NCBI GenBank assembly: GCA_020635905.1
Contig: JACJYV010000002.1
Coordinates: forward strand, 1,116,001 to 1,180,000
Length of the DNA stretch: 64,000 nt
Direction: 5' to 3'
DNA from: Bacteroidia bacterium
GTDB lineage: Bacteria; Bacteroidota; Bacteroidia; J057; JADKCL01
Shown: positions 1 through 8,334 of the stretch, in pieces
How the letters are laid out: each line of letters starts with the position of its first letter
Position numbering within the stretch: position 1 is the stretch's first letter
Position numbers and translations under genes: made by a program
The notes under the pieces: generated by a model
Told to the model about the DNA's origin: nothing
Databases searched by the model: none
Seen by the model: the letters and a program-made list of their open reading frames with translations, nothing else

Positions 1-1
1 G

Positions 2-91
2 GGAGGTCATACCCTGTTGGTAAGTCAGAAATCTGGAGATCAGGTAGTCCGGGATGCAGAATCATTCTTTATTCCCGATCACGAAGACTGA
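2..91 (+). CDS. C-terminal end of a protein cut by the window edge
   Basis: A frame open from base 2 reads 29 codons and ends in TGA, with C-terminal residues ...FFIPDHED. It runs into the window edge, so the start and function cannot be seen. The minus-strand gene at 127 ends convergently 36 bp away, which fits two genes meeting tail to tail. The open stretch is short enough to occur by chance, so this is tentative. Confidence 0.35.
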   Translation, partial: GGHTLLVSQKSGDQVVRDAESFFIPDHED

Positions 92-126
92 GATGGATTG
101 GAAAATGGGGCCTTCGGCAAAAAGCT

Positions 127-627
127 TCAGGCCACCACCAGGTAGGCCCCTTTGATCTCCGTGCAACGGTAGAGAAAATCGCTCAGCGCCTGAAAGGTAA
201 GGGCTGGATTGGTTCCTTCCTGAGAGGAAGCGCCGTCCAGCGCGGCCAGAATGTCGGCTTGGGGAATCTGCAAAAGTGCCTGCACCAGAGGTGGAAGCTG
301 ATCTGGGGGAATGTAGCGGGTTTTGGGGGCCTTTTTGAACAGCTGATTTTGCTCGGCCATGGAAAGGCGGTTGAATTCCTCACTGTCCAGGTCGATGGCA
401 TTGAGGTAATTGGGTGGCAAAAAGAGGGATTTGCCCAGCCAGCCCAGGGTTGCATTAAGAAATTCGGCCAGATATGGCAGGGCATCCCCGGGAGTAAACC
501 AATCCATGGAATGTTTGACCAAACTTACCTCCTCTCCCCGTTGCAGTGACCGGTCGAGATCACGGAATGAGTCAGAACTGAGGCAGTGAAACGTAATTGT
601 ACTATCCGGACCTTCCATCATTTTCAT
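127..627 (-). CDS. hypothetical protein, 166 aa
   Basis: No family was recognised. The frame is open upstream to an ATG at 699, but I prefer the internal ATG at 627 (MKMMEGPD...): the extra 24 residues are not signal-like and look like non-coding sequence, and ATGs at 621 and 618 are also possible. The protein is probably cytoplasmic, with no signal peptide or membrane segment. It has an acidic, leucine-rich middle (DLDSEEFNRLSMAEQ) and a helical C-terminal half ending in a hydrophobic IKGAYLVVA tail. Its size and composition suggest a small immunity-like or DUF1877-type protein, but that is only a guess. Confidence 0.55.
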   Translation of the reverse strand: MKMMEGPDSTITFHCLSSDSFRDLDRSLQRGEEVSLVKHSMDWFTPGDALPYLAEFLNATLGWLGKSLFLPPNYLNAIDLDSEEFNRLSMAEQNQLFKKAPKTRYIPPDQLPPLVQALLQIPQADILAALDGASSQEGTNPALTFQALSDFLYRCTEIKGAYLVVA

Positions 628-699
628 CTGGTTTGGGGAAGAACTCCCTGATTCGGGGCAGGAAATTTCCGGGGAAACCGCGAACAGGGCCTGAAACAC

Positions 700-1143
700 A
701 AATTACAAACTTTCCCGGGCGGCTTCCCACTCCACCCTGCAGGCCAAAGATGCAAATTTTCTCCTCTTTCCGACTCCTTGATTTGCACATCCAGCCCTCC
801 TGCACAGACCTTTATGGTGGACAGAATTTGATTGGGGGCGAGGAAAGGGAGACCTGAAAAATCCTGTGGAAAGGCTTTGCCAAAATCCCTGCTCCAGGTC
901 ACATTTTTGCAATTGAAATGTGGTTTAAATCAATGTTTTACAGGAGTTTGAGCCTTCTGAAGAGGTAGATAGCAAGGGGAATTGGAATTTTTCGGGAGAA
1001 TTACCTTTGAAATTGACAAAAAATCAAACATTACTGACTCCCAATACTTTGTAACCTCCTCATTATTACATAACTTAGAGTTTACTATCGGTTAACATTC
1101 CGTATTAGAATTTTCAAGTTTCAAAAGGAAATCATTTAAATCA
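700..1143. other. intergenic region, no gene seen
   Basis: This 444-bp stretch separates the minus-strand hypothetical gene from the plus-strand secreted protein at 1144. Bases 960-1140 are AT-rich, as expected of a promoter/leader, but no exact TAnnTTTG box at a sensible distance was found. Several overlapping short frames exist on both strands and none looks like protein. Confidence 0.5.
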
Positions 1144-2733
1144 ATGAATCAAAAGATCAAACTTTCATTGTTGCTCTTTGTGGCATTGTGTACAGGAGTA
1201 TTGCAAGCTCAGAACGTAGGTATTGGAACCGCAACTCCGCTTGCAAAACTCCATGTGGCAGGTAATGCCCGAATCAACAGCCTGGCCGGGGTAGGCACCC
1301 GTATGGTGGCATCTGATGTCAACGGAACCCTGGTCAATATCGCAGCGGGAACCACGGGTCAGGTCCTGACCCAAACCGTGGGCGGACCCGCCTGGCAAAA
1401 CGCAGGTGGTGGCTGGCTCACCACCGGAAATGCAGGCACCAACGTTGCCACCAATTTTATGGGCAGTACGGACAACAACTCCGTTGCTTTTCGCACCAAT
1501 AACATTGAGACCTTCCGCATGACCAACGGTCAGCGGGTGGGGATTGGTATCACCGCTCCTACGGTAAAGCTCGAGGTGAGCTCAGGAACCGGCGACGCCG
1601 TATTTGGGCACAGTTCGAGTGTGGGTGGCTACCTGGGCTACGAAACCAACTTCAGCATTGGCACACCCGCTCAGAACCTGAACGGCGCCGGGGTTTACGC
1701 CAGCAACCCTGCGGCAGGTTATACCTCCATTTTTGGGCAATCCACGGGTTCGGCCACCGTAGCCGCCATGATTTCTTATTCCAATGTCTGGATGGCCGCT
1801 TACAACTACGTGGATAATTCTTCAGGAACTTATAACCCTTCTGCCTGCTACAACCAGCTGAACGTTACCAGCACCACGCTGGGGGGATTTCAGGCCGCAC
1901 TGCGCGGTTACAGCGATAAAGGAACCACCTCCGGAAACATTGGTTATACCATTGGTACTTACGGAACTGCTGTTGCTCAGAATCAGGATGGAATGGGAGC
2001 CGTAGGCAACGCATTTTGCAGCGGCGGTCTTTCCTTTGGTGGATATTTTGAAGGAAATAACTACACGGGTACCAACTACGCTTACGCTTACGTGGGCGGA
2101 ACCGCCAACGGGGGGGTAACCCTGCGCAAGATCATTGGTTCAGGAACTGTATCTGAGATCATTCCCACTGCCAACCACGGCCGCATTACCCTTACTGCGC
2201 CCGAATCGCCTGAATACTGGTATCAGGATTATGGAACGGTGGAACTGGTCAACGGCCAGGCTCACGTGGACCTCGATCCCATCACCGCTGACATCATCGT
2301 GGTGGACAAAGACAACCCGATCCGGGTGTTTGCCACTCCTGTAAATATGCTTTACTTCAACGGTGTAACCGTCATGAACCAGACTGCGACCGGCTTTGAT
2401 CTGGTGGAACTGAACGGAGGCAACCACAGTGGAGAATTGCATTATCAACTGGTAATGAAACCCAAAACCAATTTTGGGGAAGGTCGTTATCCTCAGGCTC
2501 CCGGCCCGGGCTATCTCAAACCCGACCTCGAACCTGCCGCCGCCAAAGCAGCCAATCAGCCCAAAGCTGGTCAGGTATTTCGCTGGCCTTCAGACCAGGA
2601 ACAGTATGGCTACGATCCTGCTGAAATGGTTGGCATAGGCGACCGCGTGCCTGCAGGCCCACATGCGGGCAAAATCAAAGTGGGTGAAGGGAAATTCATC
2701 GACTATGTTCCCGCTGAGAAGCCAGCCAACTAA
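1144..2733 (+). CDS. secreted tail-fibre-like repeat protein, 529 aa
   Basis: Residues 1-22 are a clear signal peptide (LLLFVALCTGVLQAQ). The mature protein opens with the NVGIGTATPLAKLHV motif, which is common at the start of Bacteroidota surface proteins resembling phage tail-fibre stalks; a second VGIGITAPTVKLEV copy lies near residue 135. The middle is Gly/Ser/Thr/Asn-rich and low in charge, as in beta-rich stalks. The last ~190 residues hold a conserved-looking module (ITLTAPESPEYWYQDYG, NGQAHVDLDP) that I have seen at the end of other such proteins, followed by a Pro/Ala linker. No T9SS sorting domain was recognised. The three tandem hairpin repeats start 5 bp after its stop. Role probably surface display or attachment; not proven. 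Confidence 0.8.
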   Translation: MNQKIKLSLLLFVALCTGVLQAQNVGIGTATPLAKLHVAGNARINSLAGVGTRMVASDVNGTLVNIAAGTTGQVLTQTVGGPAWQNAGGGWLTTGNAGTNVATNFMGSTDNNSVAFRTNNIETFRMTNGQRVGIGITAPTVKLEVSSGTGDAVFGHSSSVGGYLGYETNFSIGTPAQNLNGAGVYASNPAAGYTSIFGQSTGSATVAAMISYSNVWMAAYNYVDNSSGTYNPSACYNQLNVTSTTLGGFQAALRGYSDKGTTSGNIGYTIGTYGTAVAQNQDGMGAVGNAFCSGGLSFGGYFEGNNYTGTNYAYAYVGGTANGGVTLRKIIGSGTVSEIIPTANHGRITLTAPESPEYWYQDYGTVELVNGQAHVDLDPITADIIVVDKDNPIRVFATPVNMLYFNGVTVMNQTATGFDLVELNGGNHSGELHYQLVMKPKTNFGEGRYPQAPGPGYLKPDLEPAAAKAANQPKAGQVFRWPSDQEQYGYDPAEMVGIGDRVPAGPHAGKIKVGEGKFIDYVPAEKPAN

Positions 2734-2738
2734 GTAAA

Positions 2739-2860
2739 GGGGACCTCTAAAAACTTCGAATCTCGGCGTTGGACTTGGTTCAGAAATGCTCATTTACCGA
2801 AGTAAACTGCGCTTTCTTCACCTGCGTCCGCCTTGATCTTCTTTGTTTTTAGAGGTCCCC
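2739..2860 (+). repeat. dispersed ~120-bp hairpin repeat, copy A
   Basis: The unit begins GGGGACCTCTAAAAAC and ends with its exact complement GTTTTTAGAGGTCCCC, giving a 16-bp terminal stem. The interior holds a second imperfect inverted pair (AGAAATGCTCATTTAC / GTAAACTGCGCTTTCT, 12 of 16 paired), so the whole unit can fold into one long hairpin. It is the first of three tandem copies, and related copies lie at 61632, 62680 and 63074. It starts 5 bp after the stop codon of the secreted protein at 1144. Confidence 0.85.
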
Positions 2861-2873
2861 TGGAATCTTTTTT

Positions 2874-2992
2874 GACCTCTAAAAACTTTGAATCTCTGCG
2901 TTGGACACGGTTCAGAAATGCTCATTTACCTAAGTAAACTGCGTTTTCTTCACCTGCCCCCGCCTTGATCTTCTTTGTTTTTAGAGGTCCCC
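2874..2992 (+). repeat. dispersed ~120-bp hairpin repeat, copy B
   Basis: Second tandem copy, ~132 bp after copy A, joined by a 13-bp linker TGGAATCTTTTTT that recurs before copy C. The outer arms are GACCTCTAAAAAC / GTTTTTAGAGGTC. It differs from copy A at scattered positions. Confidence 0.85.
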
Positions 2993-3005
2993 TGGAATCT
3001 TTTTT

Positions 3006-3123
3006 GACCTCTAAAAACTTCGAATCTCTGCGTTGGGTTTGGTTCAGAAACGCTCATTACCAAAGTAAACTACGCTTTCTTTATCTGCCCCCGCCTGGAT
3101 CTTCTTTGTTTTTAGAGGTCCCC
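3006..3123 (+). repeat. dispersed ~120-bp hairpin repeat, copy C
   Basis: Third tandem copy with the same arms and internal pairs as copies A and B. It is slightly more diverged in the centre (one base is missing around CTCATTACC). Confidence 0.85.
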
Positions 3124-3144
3124 TGAATTTTGAATTCAGAATTG

Positions 3145-3183
3145 CCCTTCCTTTGTGGTGAAGCCATGGAGGAAGGGTTTTTT
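3145..3183 (+). terminator. Rho-independent-like terminator after the repeat cluster
   Basis: CCCTTCCT (3145-3152) pairs with AGGAAGGG (3170-3177), with further GTGG/CCAT pairing inside, followed by six T residues. It could end transcription coming from the secreted-protein gene at 1144, beyond the three hairpin repeats. Confidence 0.6.
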
Positions 3184-3214
3184 ATTGGGGATGGCAAGGG
3201 AAATCTGATTTGCG

Positions 3215-3370
3215 GGAAGGGGTGGGACGGGCCTGTGGGTGGAGAAGCGGCACCAGGGATACGGAGGGTGCCGAATTTTCGGCAGTGCAAGGCACGGAGC
3301 GCAGCGAACCCCGCAGTAGCCCGACCCGACCTGTGAGGCGAAGCCTGGGAGGGTGGTGCCCAAATCATTT
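3215..3370. repeat. GC-rich intergenic element
   Basis: A locally GC-rich stretch contains CACGGAGCGCAGCGAACCCC and ends in TGGTGCCCAAA. Its composition and motifs (GAACCCC, GTGCCCAAA) resemble the GC-rich block at 20455-20640, suggesting a degenerate intergenic repeat family. Open frames across it look like artefacts of the composition. Confidence 0.4.
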
Positions 3371-3517
3371 TCAAACCCATGGACAGAGACCAGGCAGGCA
3401 GATTTGTAATTATGTAGGGAATACTATCAATTTTCGCCCATTTGATCTTTATGAGGCCGTTTTTAAAACATCCTTTCCTATATTGATTCCGTTAATAAAA
3501 GAGGGTTCATACAGCTC

Positions 3518-4870
3518 ATGAAAAAAATAATCAATCTGCTCGCCTTCCTGCTGGTGTTTCAGGCAGGCTTTGCTCACCAGGGGGGCCATGCCCCCGATCA
3601 TCTGAAAACCTGGCATTGCCAGGATGGAAGCCCGGCTGCCCTGGGCACCCTGCTCATGATCCGTGATCAAACTGCCTTTATCGAAGACGATCACGGAAAA
3701 GTGATTCCCCTCGCCCTGGACGAGCTTTCTGCTCCCGACCAGCAGGTAGCCCTGGCAAAGCAGGATCGCATCAAACGCCTGAACGGAGTCGCAATGCCGA
3801 CCCTTACCCATGAGCATCATTCGCATTTTCCCTGGTCATCAGTGCTTTTTTATGGCGCAATTCTGCTGGTCCTGGGCTTATCTGCCTACAGATTTTCCCG
3901 CATCACGGCAGGCAAAAGCTGGCAATTCAGGACTACGGGATTTGCAGGAATGGCATTGCTGGTGGTATTTATCTCCTGCAAAAAAGATGATATCACCGAC
4001 ATTCTCGGTCCCAATGACACCATGGAAATGGCAGCTTCCTTTGCTCCCTATTCGAATGTGAGCACCAGTTTTGACAGCGATTATTTCTATGTGGAATCAG
4101 ACGGACTGGCCGAACATGAAATGATGGTGAATATCACGGCCTGGATTGCCCAGGTGCCCACTCCCCAGCCTTACACGGGCTCCAATGCCTGGTCCATTCC
4201 TATCCAGCCTGTTTATGCAGACAATCCCCTTGCGATTGAGGATGAAATGCAAAACGGAGGTATTGCCCTGGCGGTAAACGGAATTCCAATTTTCAATCCC
4301 ATCAATGCTTCGGGGCTGATCTCCAAAGACATTGGCGAGTTGGACGATTACGGCGGACATTCTGGCCGGGGCGACGATTACCATTACCACGCCGCTCCCC
4401 TTCATTTGGAAAGCACTTCGGGCACCATGCCCATAGCCTGGGCCCTCGACGGGTTCCCCGTCTATGGCAGCAAAGAGCCCGACGGCTCGGCCATGGAATC
4501 TCTCGACGCGTATCATGGTCACAGCGATGGCGAGGGAGGTTACCACTACCACGGTACCAACGATTACCCCTTCGTGATCGGGGCCATGCGGGGTGAAGTT
4601 ACCCTCAATCCCAACACGACCTCGCCCCAGACCCAGATCATTCCCCAGCCGGGAATCCCTGCCCTGCGTCCCAATCCGCACGGTATCAACAGCGACAACC
4701 TGATCATTACGGCCTGTACGCCCAATGGCAATGGCAACGGGTACCTGCTGGAATACACCTCGCAGAACCTGCCCGGCTCCGTGGAGTACAGCTGGGATGC
4801 CAGCGGACTCTACACCTTTATTTTCCATGACATCAACGGCAACGTGACTACGGAAACCTTTCAACGATAA
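3518..4870 (+). CDS. SHD1-like / transmembrane / YHYH-domain protein, 450 aa
   Basis: Four parts can be read. Residues 1-19 are a signal peptide. Residues 29-82 (KTWHCQDGS...LSAPDQQVALAK) look like an SHD1-type small beta domain. A His-rich stretch (THEHHSHF, 97-103) precedes a membrane span at 107-124. Residues 140-154 then form a second signal-like segment ending in an internal lipobox (VVFISC154KKDD). The remainder is a YHYH domain with motifs DDYHYH (287-291) and GGYHYHGT (341-347) and an IAWALDGFPVYG core. YHYH proteins are periplasmic or secreted and of unknown biochemistry; the His/Tyr pattern suggests metal binding. It is followed 26 bp later by the PEBP lipoprotein, probably in one operon. 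The internal lipobox suggests fusion of two once-separate proteins. Confidence 0.8.
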   Translation: MKKIINLLAFLLVFQAGFAHQGGHAPDHLKTWHCQDGSPAALGTLLMIRDQTAFIEDDHGKVIPLALDELSAPDQQVALAKQDRIKRLNGVAMPTLTHEHHSHFPWSSVLFYGAILLVLGLSAYRFSRITAGKSWQFRTTGFAGMALLVVFISCKKDDITDILGPNDTMEMAASFAPYSNVSTSFDSDYFYVESDGLAEHEMMVNITAWIAQVPTPQPYTGSNAWSIPIQPVYADNPLAIEDEMQNGGIALAVNGIPIFNPINASGLISKDIGELDDYGGHSGRGDDYHYHAAPLHLESTSGTMPIAWALDGFPVYGSKEPDGSAMESLDAYHGHSDGEGGYHYHGTNDYPFVIGAMRGEVTLNPNTTSPQTQIIPQPGIPALRPNPHGINSDNLIITACTPNGNGNGYLLEYTSQNLPGSVEYSWDASGLYTFIFHDINGNVTTETFQR

Positions 4871-4896
4871 TCACAGGGACTTTAAAACTCAAAAAA

Positions 4897-5466
4897 ATGA
4901 AACCATCCATTCTGTTTCTGACCCTTTTCCTGATCCTGGCTTTTTCTGCCTGCAAAAAGGACGACATAGACGAGCCTGGCGAATTTACCCTGACCAGCAG
5001 CGCAGTGGTCAATGGAGAAATCCTCGATGAATTCAAATGCGAAACCAAGGTGAATGACGTCGAAAATTCCATTCCCCTGGCCTGGAGCAACGTGCCTGAG
5101 GCGGCCAAGTCGCTGGCCATCATGATGTATCATTATCCCAATCCTGCGGATACCATCAATCTGAATTCCTATTTGCTGCTGTGGGACATTGACCCTTCCG
5201 TGACGGAGATGCCTTACGGAACCGCGGATGACGGCCCCTGGTTCATGGGTTCGAATAAAGACGGCACGGCCATTTCCTACACTTCGCCCTGCTCTCAGGG
5301 CACAGGCACCCACGAATACCACATCACCATTTATGCCCTGTCGGCCACGCCTTCGACCCTGCCCGACAGCAGTTCTCTGGCCGTGGATTACGCCACCCTG
5401 AAGGCCGCCATCAGCACGGTCACGGTGGTGGACAAAACCACCCTTACTTTCAATTCAGTCAATTAA
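4897..5466 (+). CDS. PEBP-family (YbhB/YbcL-like) lipoprotein, 189 aa
   Basis: The N-terminus is an SPII signal with lipobox LAFSAC followed by KKDD, the same tail as the internal lipobox of the gene upstream. The mature part matches the phosphatidylethanolamine-binding/Raf-kinase-inhibitor-like fold: an IPLAWSNVPEAAKSLAIMMY strand pair, then a LLLWDIDPSVTEMPYG segment, and a TGTHEYHITIYAL strand near the C-terminus (the family has HRY/HxY at this position). The length is normal for bacterial YbhB. The family's function in bacteria is mostly unknown. Probably an outer-membrane or periplasmic lipoprotein co-transcribed with its neighbours (26 bp and 17 bp gaps). Confidence 0.85.
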   Translation: MKPSILFLTLFLILAFSACKKDDIDEPGEFTLTSSAVVNGEILDEFKCETKVNDVENSIPLAWSNVPEAAKSLAIMMYHYPNPADTINLNSYLLLWDIDPSVTEMPYGTADDGPWFMGSNKDGTAISYTSPCSQGTGTHEYHITIYALSATPSTLPDSSSLAVDYATLKAAISTVTVVDKTTLTFNSVN

Positions 5467-5483
5467 CCAACTCACTCATGCAC

Positions 5484-6722
5484 ATGAAAGTAAAACACTT
5501 TTTTTCCGCCCTGGTGCTGGTCATTCTGACCGGGAACCTGGCTTCGGGCCAATATACAGGCACAGGCAGTGTGACCCAGGGGCTGGCTACCACCACCACC
5601 ACCAACCTGCTCAATTGCGGTCGCGTGGCGGGCATTGGCACCATTACGGCTACGGACAATACTGTCTGGACGGTACCTGCCGTGGTGCATTATGCGGATA
5701 ATAATTATCCTTTTGCTTCGGACATGTACAATCCCTGCACCATGGTGCAGTATGCGACTTCTTCGGCTGCCGTGGCTGCTTTGGACCCGGCCGACATTGT
5801 GGAAGTGGATGCAGGCGGGGAAGTGATCACGGCTTTCGTCTTTGCCGACAACTACTTTGAAATGTACATCAACGGGGTGTTTGTGGGCAAGGACAATGTT
5901 CCTTTTACGGATTTCAACTCAGATATCGTGCAGTTTCGGGTGAATCCCCCTTTTACCATTGCCATGCTGCTGGTGGATTGGGAGGAAAATCTGGGCTTGG
6001 GCTCAGAGAATAATGCGGGATTTTCCTATCACCCGGGCGACGGCGGCATGGTGGCCGTGTTCAAAAACGCTGCAGGCGACATTATTGCGACCACGGGCAG
6101 CGAATGGAAGGCCCAGACCTATTACACCGCACCTATTACCGACCTGACCTGTCCCACAGAAAGCGGGACCCAGCGGCTCAGCAATAATTGCAGCACTGCG
6201 GGCACCAATAACGGCTCCAACTACTACGGTTTGCACTGGGCCCGCCCCGCTGACTGGGAAAAGGAAAACTTCAATGACGCCAGCTGGCCGGCGGCCCATA
6301 TCTACACCAATAATGAAATTGGGGTCAATAATAAGTCGGCCTACACCAATTTTACCGACATTTTCGACGCCTCTGCCAACGATGCCGAGTTTATCTGGTC
6401 GAGTAATGTGATCCTCGACAACGAAGTGCTGGTGCGTTACACGGTTACTTCCACCACCATTGGGATTGGAGAAGATCTGCAGGAGCAAAAATTCGAACTG
6501 TTCCCCAATCCCGCCCGCGGGCAAGTGAAAATCAGGCTGGATGCAGACCAGCAGGCAGGCACGATCAGCTTTTTCAATACCCTTGGCACCAAAGTGCTGC
6601 AACAACCGTTGCGCGGCCCTGAGCAAACCGTGGAACTGGGACAGCTTCCTCCCGGGGCCTACATTGTGGAGATCAGGCTGGAAAATGGGGCTACCGGGTA
6701 TCAGAAGATGCTGAAGTTGTAG
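5484..6722 (+). CDS. secreted T9SS-sorted protein, 412 aa
   Basis: I chose the ATG at 5484 (MKVKHFFSALVLVILTGNLASGQ) because it gives a clean signal peptide; the ATG at 5478 adds only two residues. The body is rich in Thr, Asn and aromatics, with a stretch like a lectin/jelly-roll module (PFTDFNSDIVQFRVNPPFTIAMLLVDWEE). The last ~75 residues are a type A T9SS sorting domain: ELFPNPARGQVKIRLD, then LPPGAYIVEIRLENG and a final YQKMLKL. It is therefore expected to cross the outer membrane through the Por machinery. It is the third gene of the YHYH-PEBP run and its specific role is unknown. Confidence 0.8.
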   Translation: MKVKHFFSALVLVILTGNLASGQYTGTGSVTQGLATTTTTNLLNCGRVAGIGTITATDNTVWTVPAVVHYADNNYPFASDMYNPCTMVQYATSSAAVAALDPADIVEVDAGGEVITAFVFADNYFEMYINGVFVGKDNVPFTDFNSDIVQFRVNPPFTIAMLLVDWEENLGLGSENNAGFSYHPGDGGMVAVFKNAAGDIIATTGSEWKAQTYYTAPITDLTCPTESGTQRLSNNCSTAGTNNGSNYYGLHWARPADWEKENFNDASWPAAHIYTNNEIGVNNKSAYTNFTDIFDASANDAEFIWSSNVILDNEVLVRYTVTSTTIGIGEDLQEQKFELFPNPARGQVKIRLDADQQAGTISFFNTLGTKVLQQPLRGPEQTVELGQLPPGAYIVEIRLENGATGYQKMLKL

Positions 6723-6753
6723 GAAAGTGGGGTAGGAGGGGATTTGCCTTGAG

Positions 6754-6790
6754 AAAGCGGCAGCAGGGATTGGACCTGCTGCCGCTTTTT
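6754..6790 (+). terminator. strong intrinsic terminator
   Basis: A perfect 14-bp stem AAAGCGGCAGCAGG / CCTGCTGCCGCTTT with a 7-base loop, followed by TTTTT. It lies 31 bp past the stop of the T9SS gene, so it ends the YHYH-PEBP-T9SS run. Its A-tract also allows it to act on the opposing minus-strand operon that ends at 6856. Confidence 0.85.
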
Positions 6791-6855
6791 GGGTTTAAAG
6801 AACAGTTTACCTGAGGGCAGGCAGCTATTAAAGGCAAGCTTCCTTGATGCCTTCC

Positions 6856-7776
6856 TTATCCTTTTGTTCTGAAAACAGAGGTTTCAAAATCTTCAACGGA
6901 CTTTATCCAATCTGCCGGAATTTTACTTTCATCCGTTGACATAATGGTAATTCCTCCCACAATGGCGCAAATCGTATCCCGGTCTCCCAATGCTGAAACT
7001 GCTTTCCAAATTGCACTTTCAAAATCCCGTAGATTGTAAGCCGCACACCAAATGCAAAATGGAACCGTATCCTGGGCCGTCATATTTATTCCGTTGCCCA
7101 GAATCGTCTTCACCGTTTCAATGCTATAGGAATAGGGTACAGACAGACTTTTATTGATTTTTGATTTTGTATCTGAGTCGGGCAGGGCATCGCGAACAAT
7201 TTGAATAAAATCCAAAGGGTCGATTTGAGATTGATGAATTCTGGTTTCAGTAGCGAGCCCAGCTGCACGGGCCACGGCAATTGCTCCCGCGATCCCTTCC
7301 AGGTTGTAGTGGGTTACTTCGGCAGATTTAACCGCTTGTTTCTCTATTTCACCTGGCTGGTCGAAAAAATAAGCCCCAATCGGACTGGCCCGCATGGCTC
7401 CCCCATTTCCCATGGACCCCATTCCGTCGAAAACGGATTTTGACAGCAATTCCCAATCCTCCCCGTTTTCGATCGCTCTCAGAATTCTTCTCGCAGTAGC
7501 TCCGTAACCGCGGTTGGGATCTTTTGCATGGTTTTGGGCAAATTGGACGGCTAACTTTTCTCTTTCAATTTTACCGTATTGCTCAAGTTGCTCCAATACC
7601 GCGATGGTCATAACTGTATCATCCGTGAACTCCCAGGCAGTTGGTGGAATGGTTCTTTCTCGCAGATGACGTTCAATTTCCTTTTCAACTCCGAAAAAAC
7701 TTTCTCCAAAAGCGTCACCCATTGAGACACCCCAAAGCGATTTTCTTGCAAGTTCTGTTCTTTTTGTGGAGTTCAT
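6856..7776 (-). CDS. ADP-ribosylglycohydrolase family protein, 306 aa
   Basis: Belongs to the ADP-ribosyl-[dinitrogen reductase] hydrolase (DraG/ARH) family, which removes ADP-ribose from modified proteins or small molecules using two metal ions. Visible signatures: GVSMGDAFGESF near the N-terminus, the metal-site FTDDTVMT motif, GNGGAMRASPIGAYF, EVTHYNLEG and, near the C-terminus, ALGDRDTICAIVGGI (family GGDTDT; here D-R-D-T). The ATG at 7776 overlaps the TAA of the preceding gene by one base (TAATG), indicating translational coupling, so I prefer it to the in-frame ATG at 7800. The substrate cannot be told. Confidence 0.88.
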   Translation of the reverse strand: MNSTKRTELARKSLWGVSMGDAFGESFFGVEKEIERHLRERTIPPTAWEFTDDTVMTIAVLEQLEQYGKIEREKLAVQFAQNHAKDPNRGYGATARRILRAIENGEDWELLSKSVFDGMGSMGNGGAMRASPIGAYFFDQPGEIEKQAVKSAEVTHYNLEGIAGAIAVARAAGLATETRIHQSQIDPLDFIQIVRDALPDSDTKSKINKSLSVPYSYSIETVKTILGNGINMTAQDTVPFCIWCAAYNLRDFESAIWKAVSALGDRDTICAIVGGITIMSTDESKIPADWIKSVEDFETSVFRTKG

Positions 7777-8288
7777 TATTTTGACGAATGGTTGGTGCAA
7801 TTATCAATTTTACTAAACTCCACCTGCAAAGTCCCTTCTTTATTCGCAATCCAGGTGTAACGAGGCTGTCCATCCTGGCCCCTTACGATCAAATTTTCGG
7901 GTTTCACCTTTACATTCGTTTTTGTATACCTGCAAACATATTTTGGTTTTTGGGATAGAAACCTTTTTTTCTTGTACATAACAAATCCAGAAGTCCCTCC
8001 AGGGCTTAACCCGATTAACCCAATGTTTACGGTATCCTGTTCCAAATTGATATTGATTATCTCATGTTTGGGATATCCTATTTGGGTAAACTCTAAGCTT
8101 TCTCCGTTTTGAATATCAAGGTGAAATCTCCCATTCGCGTCGGTTACCATACCCTTCGATCCTGACTTTACAATTATTTCGGGCAGTGTTTCTCCCGTTT
8201 CCCGATCGATAACGGTTCCAATTAATGTTTGGGCATCGCAAAAATTACCTGCCAGGAAAAATAACATTATGGGAAGAAGGTTTTTCAT
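7776..8288 (-). CDS. exported carboxypeptidase-regulatory-like domain protein, 170 aa
   Basis: The start at 8288 gives a signal peptide (MKNLLPIMLFFLAGNFCDAQ); the frame extends to 8333 but without signal character. Residues ~22-95 form a CarboxypepD_reg-like beta-sandwich (TLIGTVIDRETGETLPEIIV...GMVTDANGRFHLDI...ESLEFTQIGYPKHEI), the module found at the N-terminus of TonB receptors and in many small exported Bacteroidota proteins. The C-terminal ~70 residues are basic (KKKRFLSQKPKYVCRY) and unrecognised. It lies between the YwqK-like lipoprotein and the ADP-ribosylglycohydrolase, coupled to the latter by TAATG. Confidence 0.75.
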   Translation of the reverse strand: MKNLLPIMLFFLAGNFCDAQTLIGTVIDRETGETLPEIIVKSGSKGMVTDANGRFHLDIQNGESLEFTQIGYPKHEIININLEQDTVNIGLIGLSPGGTSGFVMYKKKRFLSQKPKYVCRYTKTNVKVKPENLIVRGQDGQPRYTWIANKEGTLQVEFSKIDNCTNHSSK

Positions 8289-8334
8289 GGATGGTTTTAA
8301 CATTGGCTCTGGGGTAAGGAATTGTGTAGCCATT

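Noticed and set aside
2739..3123. CRISPR array
   Set aside because: Three ~120-bp repeats with 13-bp conserved linkers do not fit CRISPR (short repeats with unique 30-40 bp spacers), and no cas genes are near.
3081..3521. Several overlapping ORFs on both strands between the hairpin repeats and the YHYH gene
   Set aside because: All cross the GC-rich intergenic element; the translations are Arg/Pro/Ser-rich in all frames, typical of non-coding GC-rich DNA.
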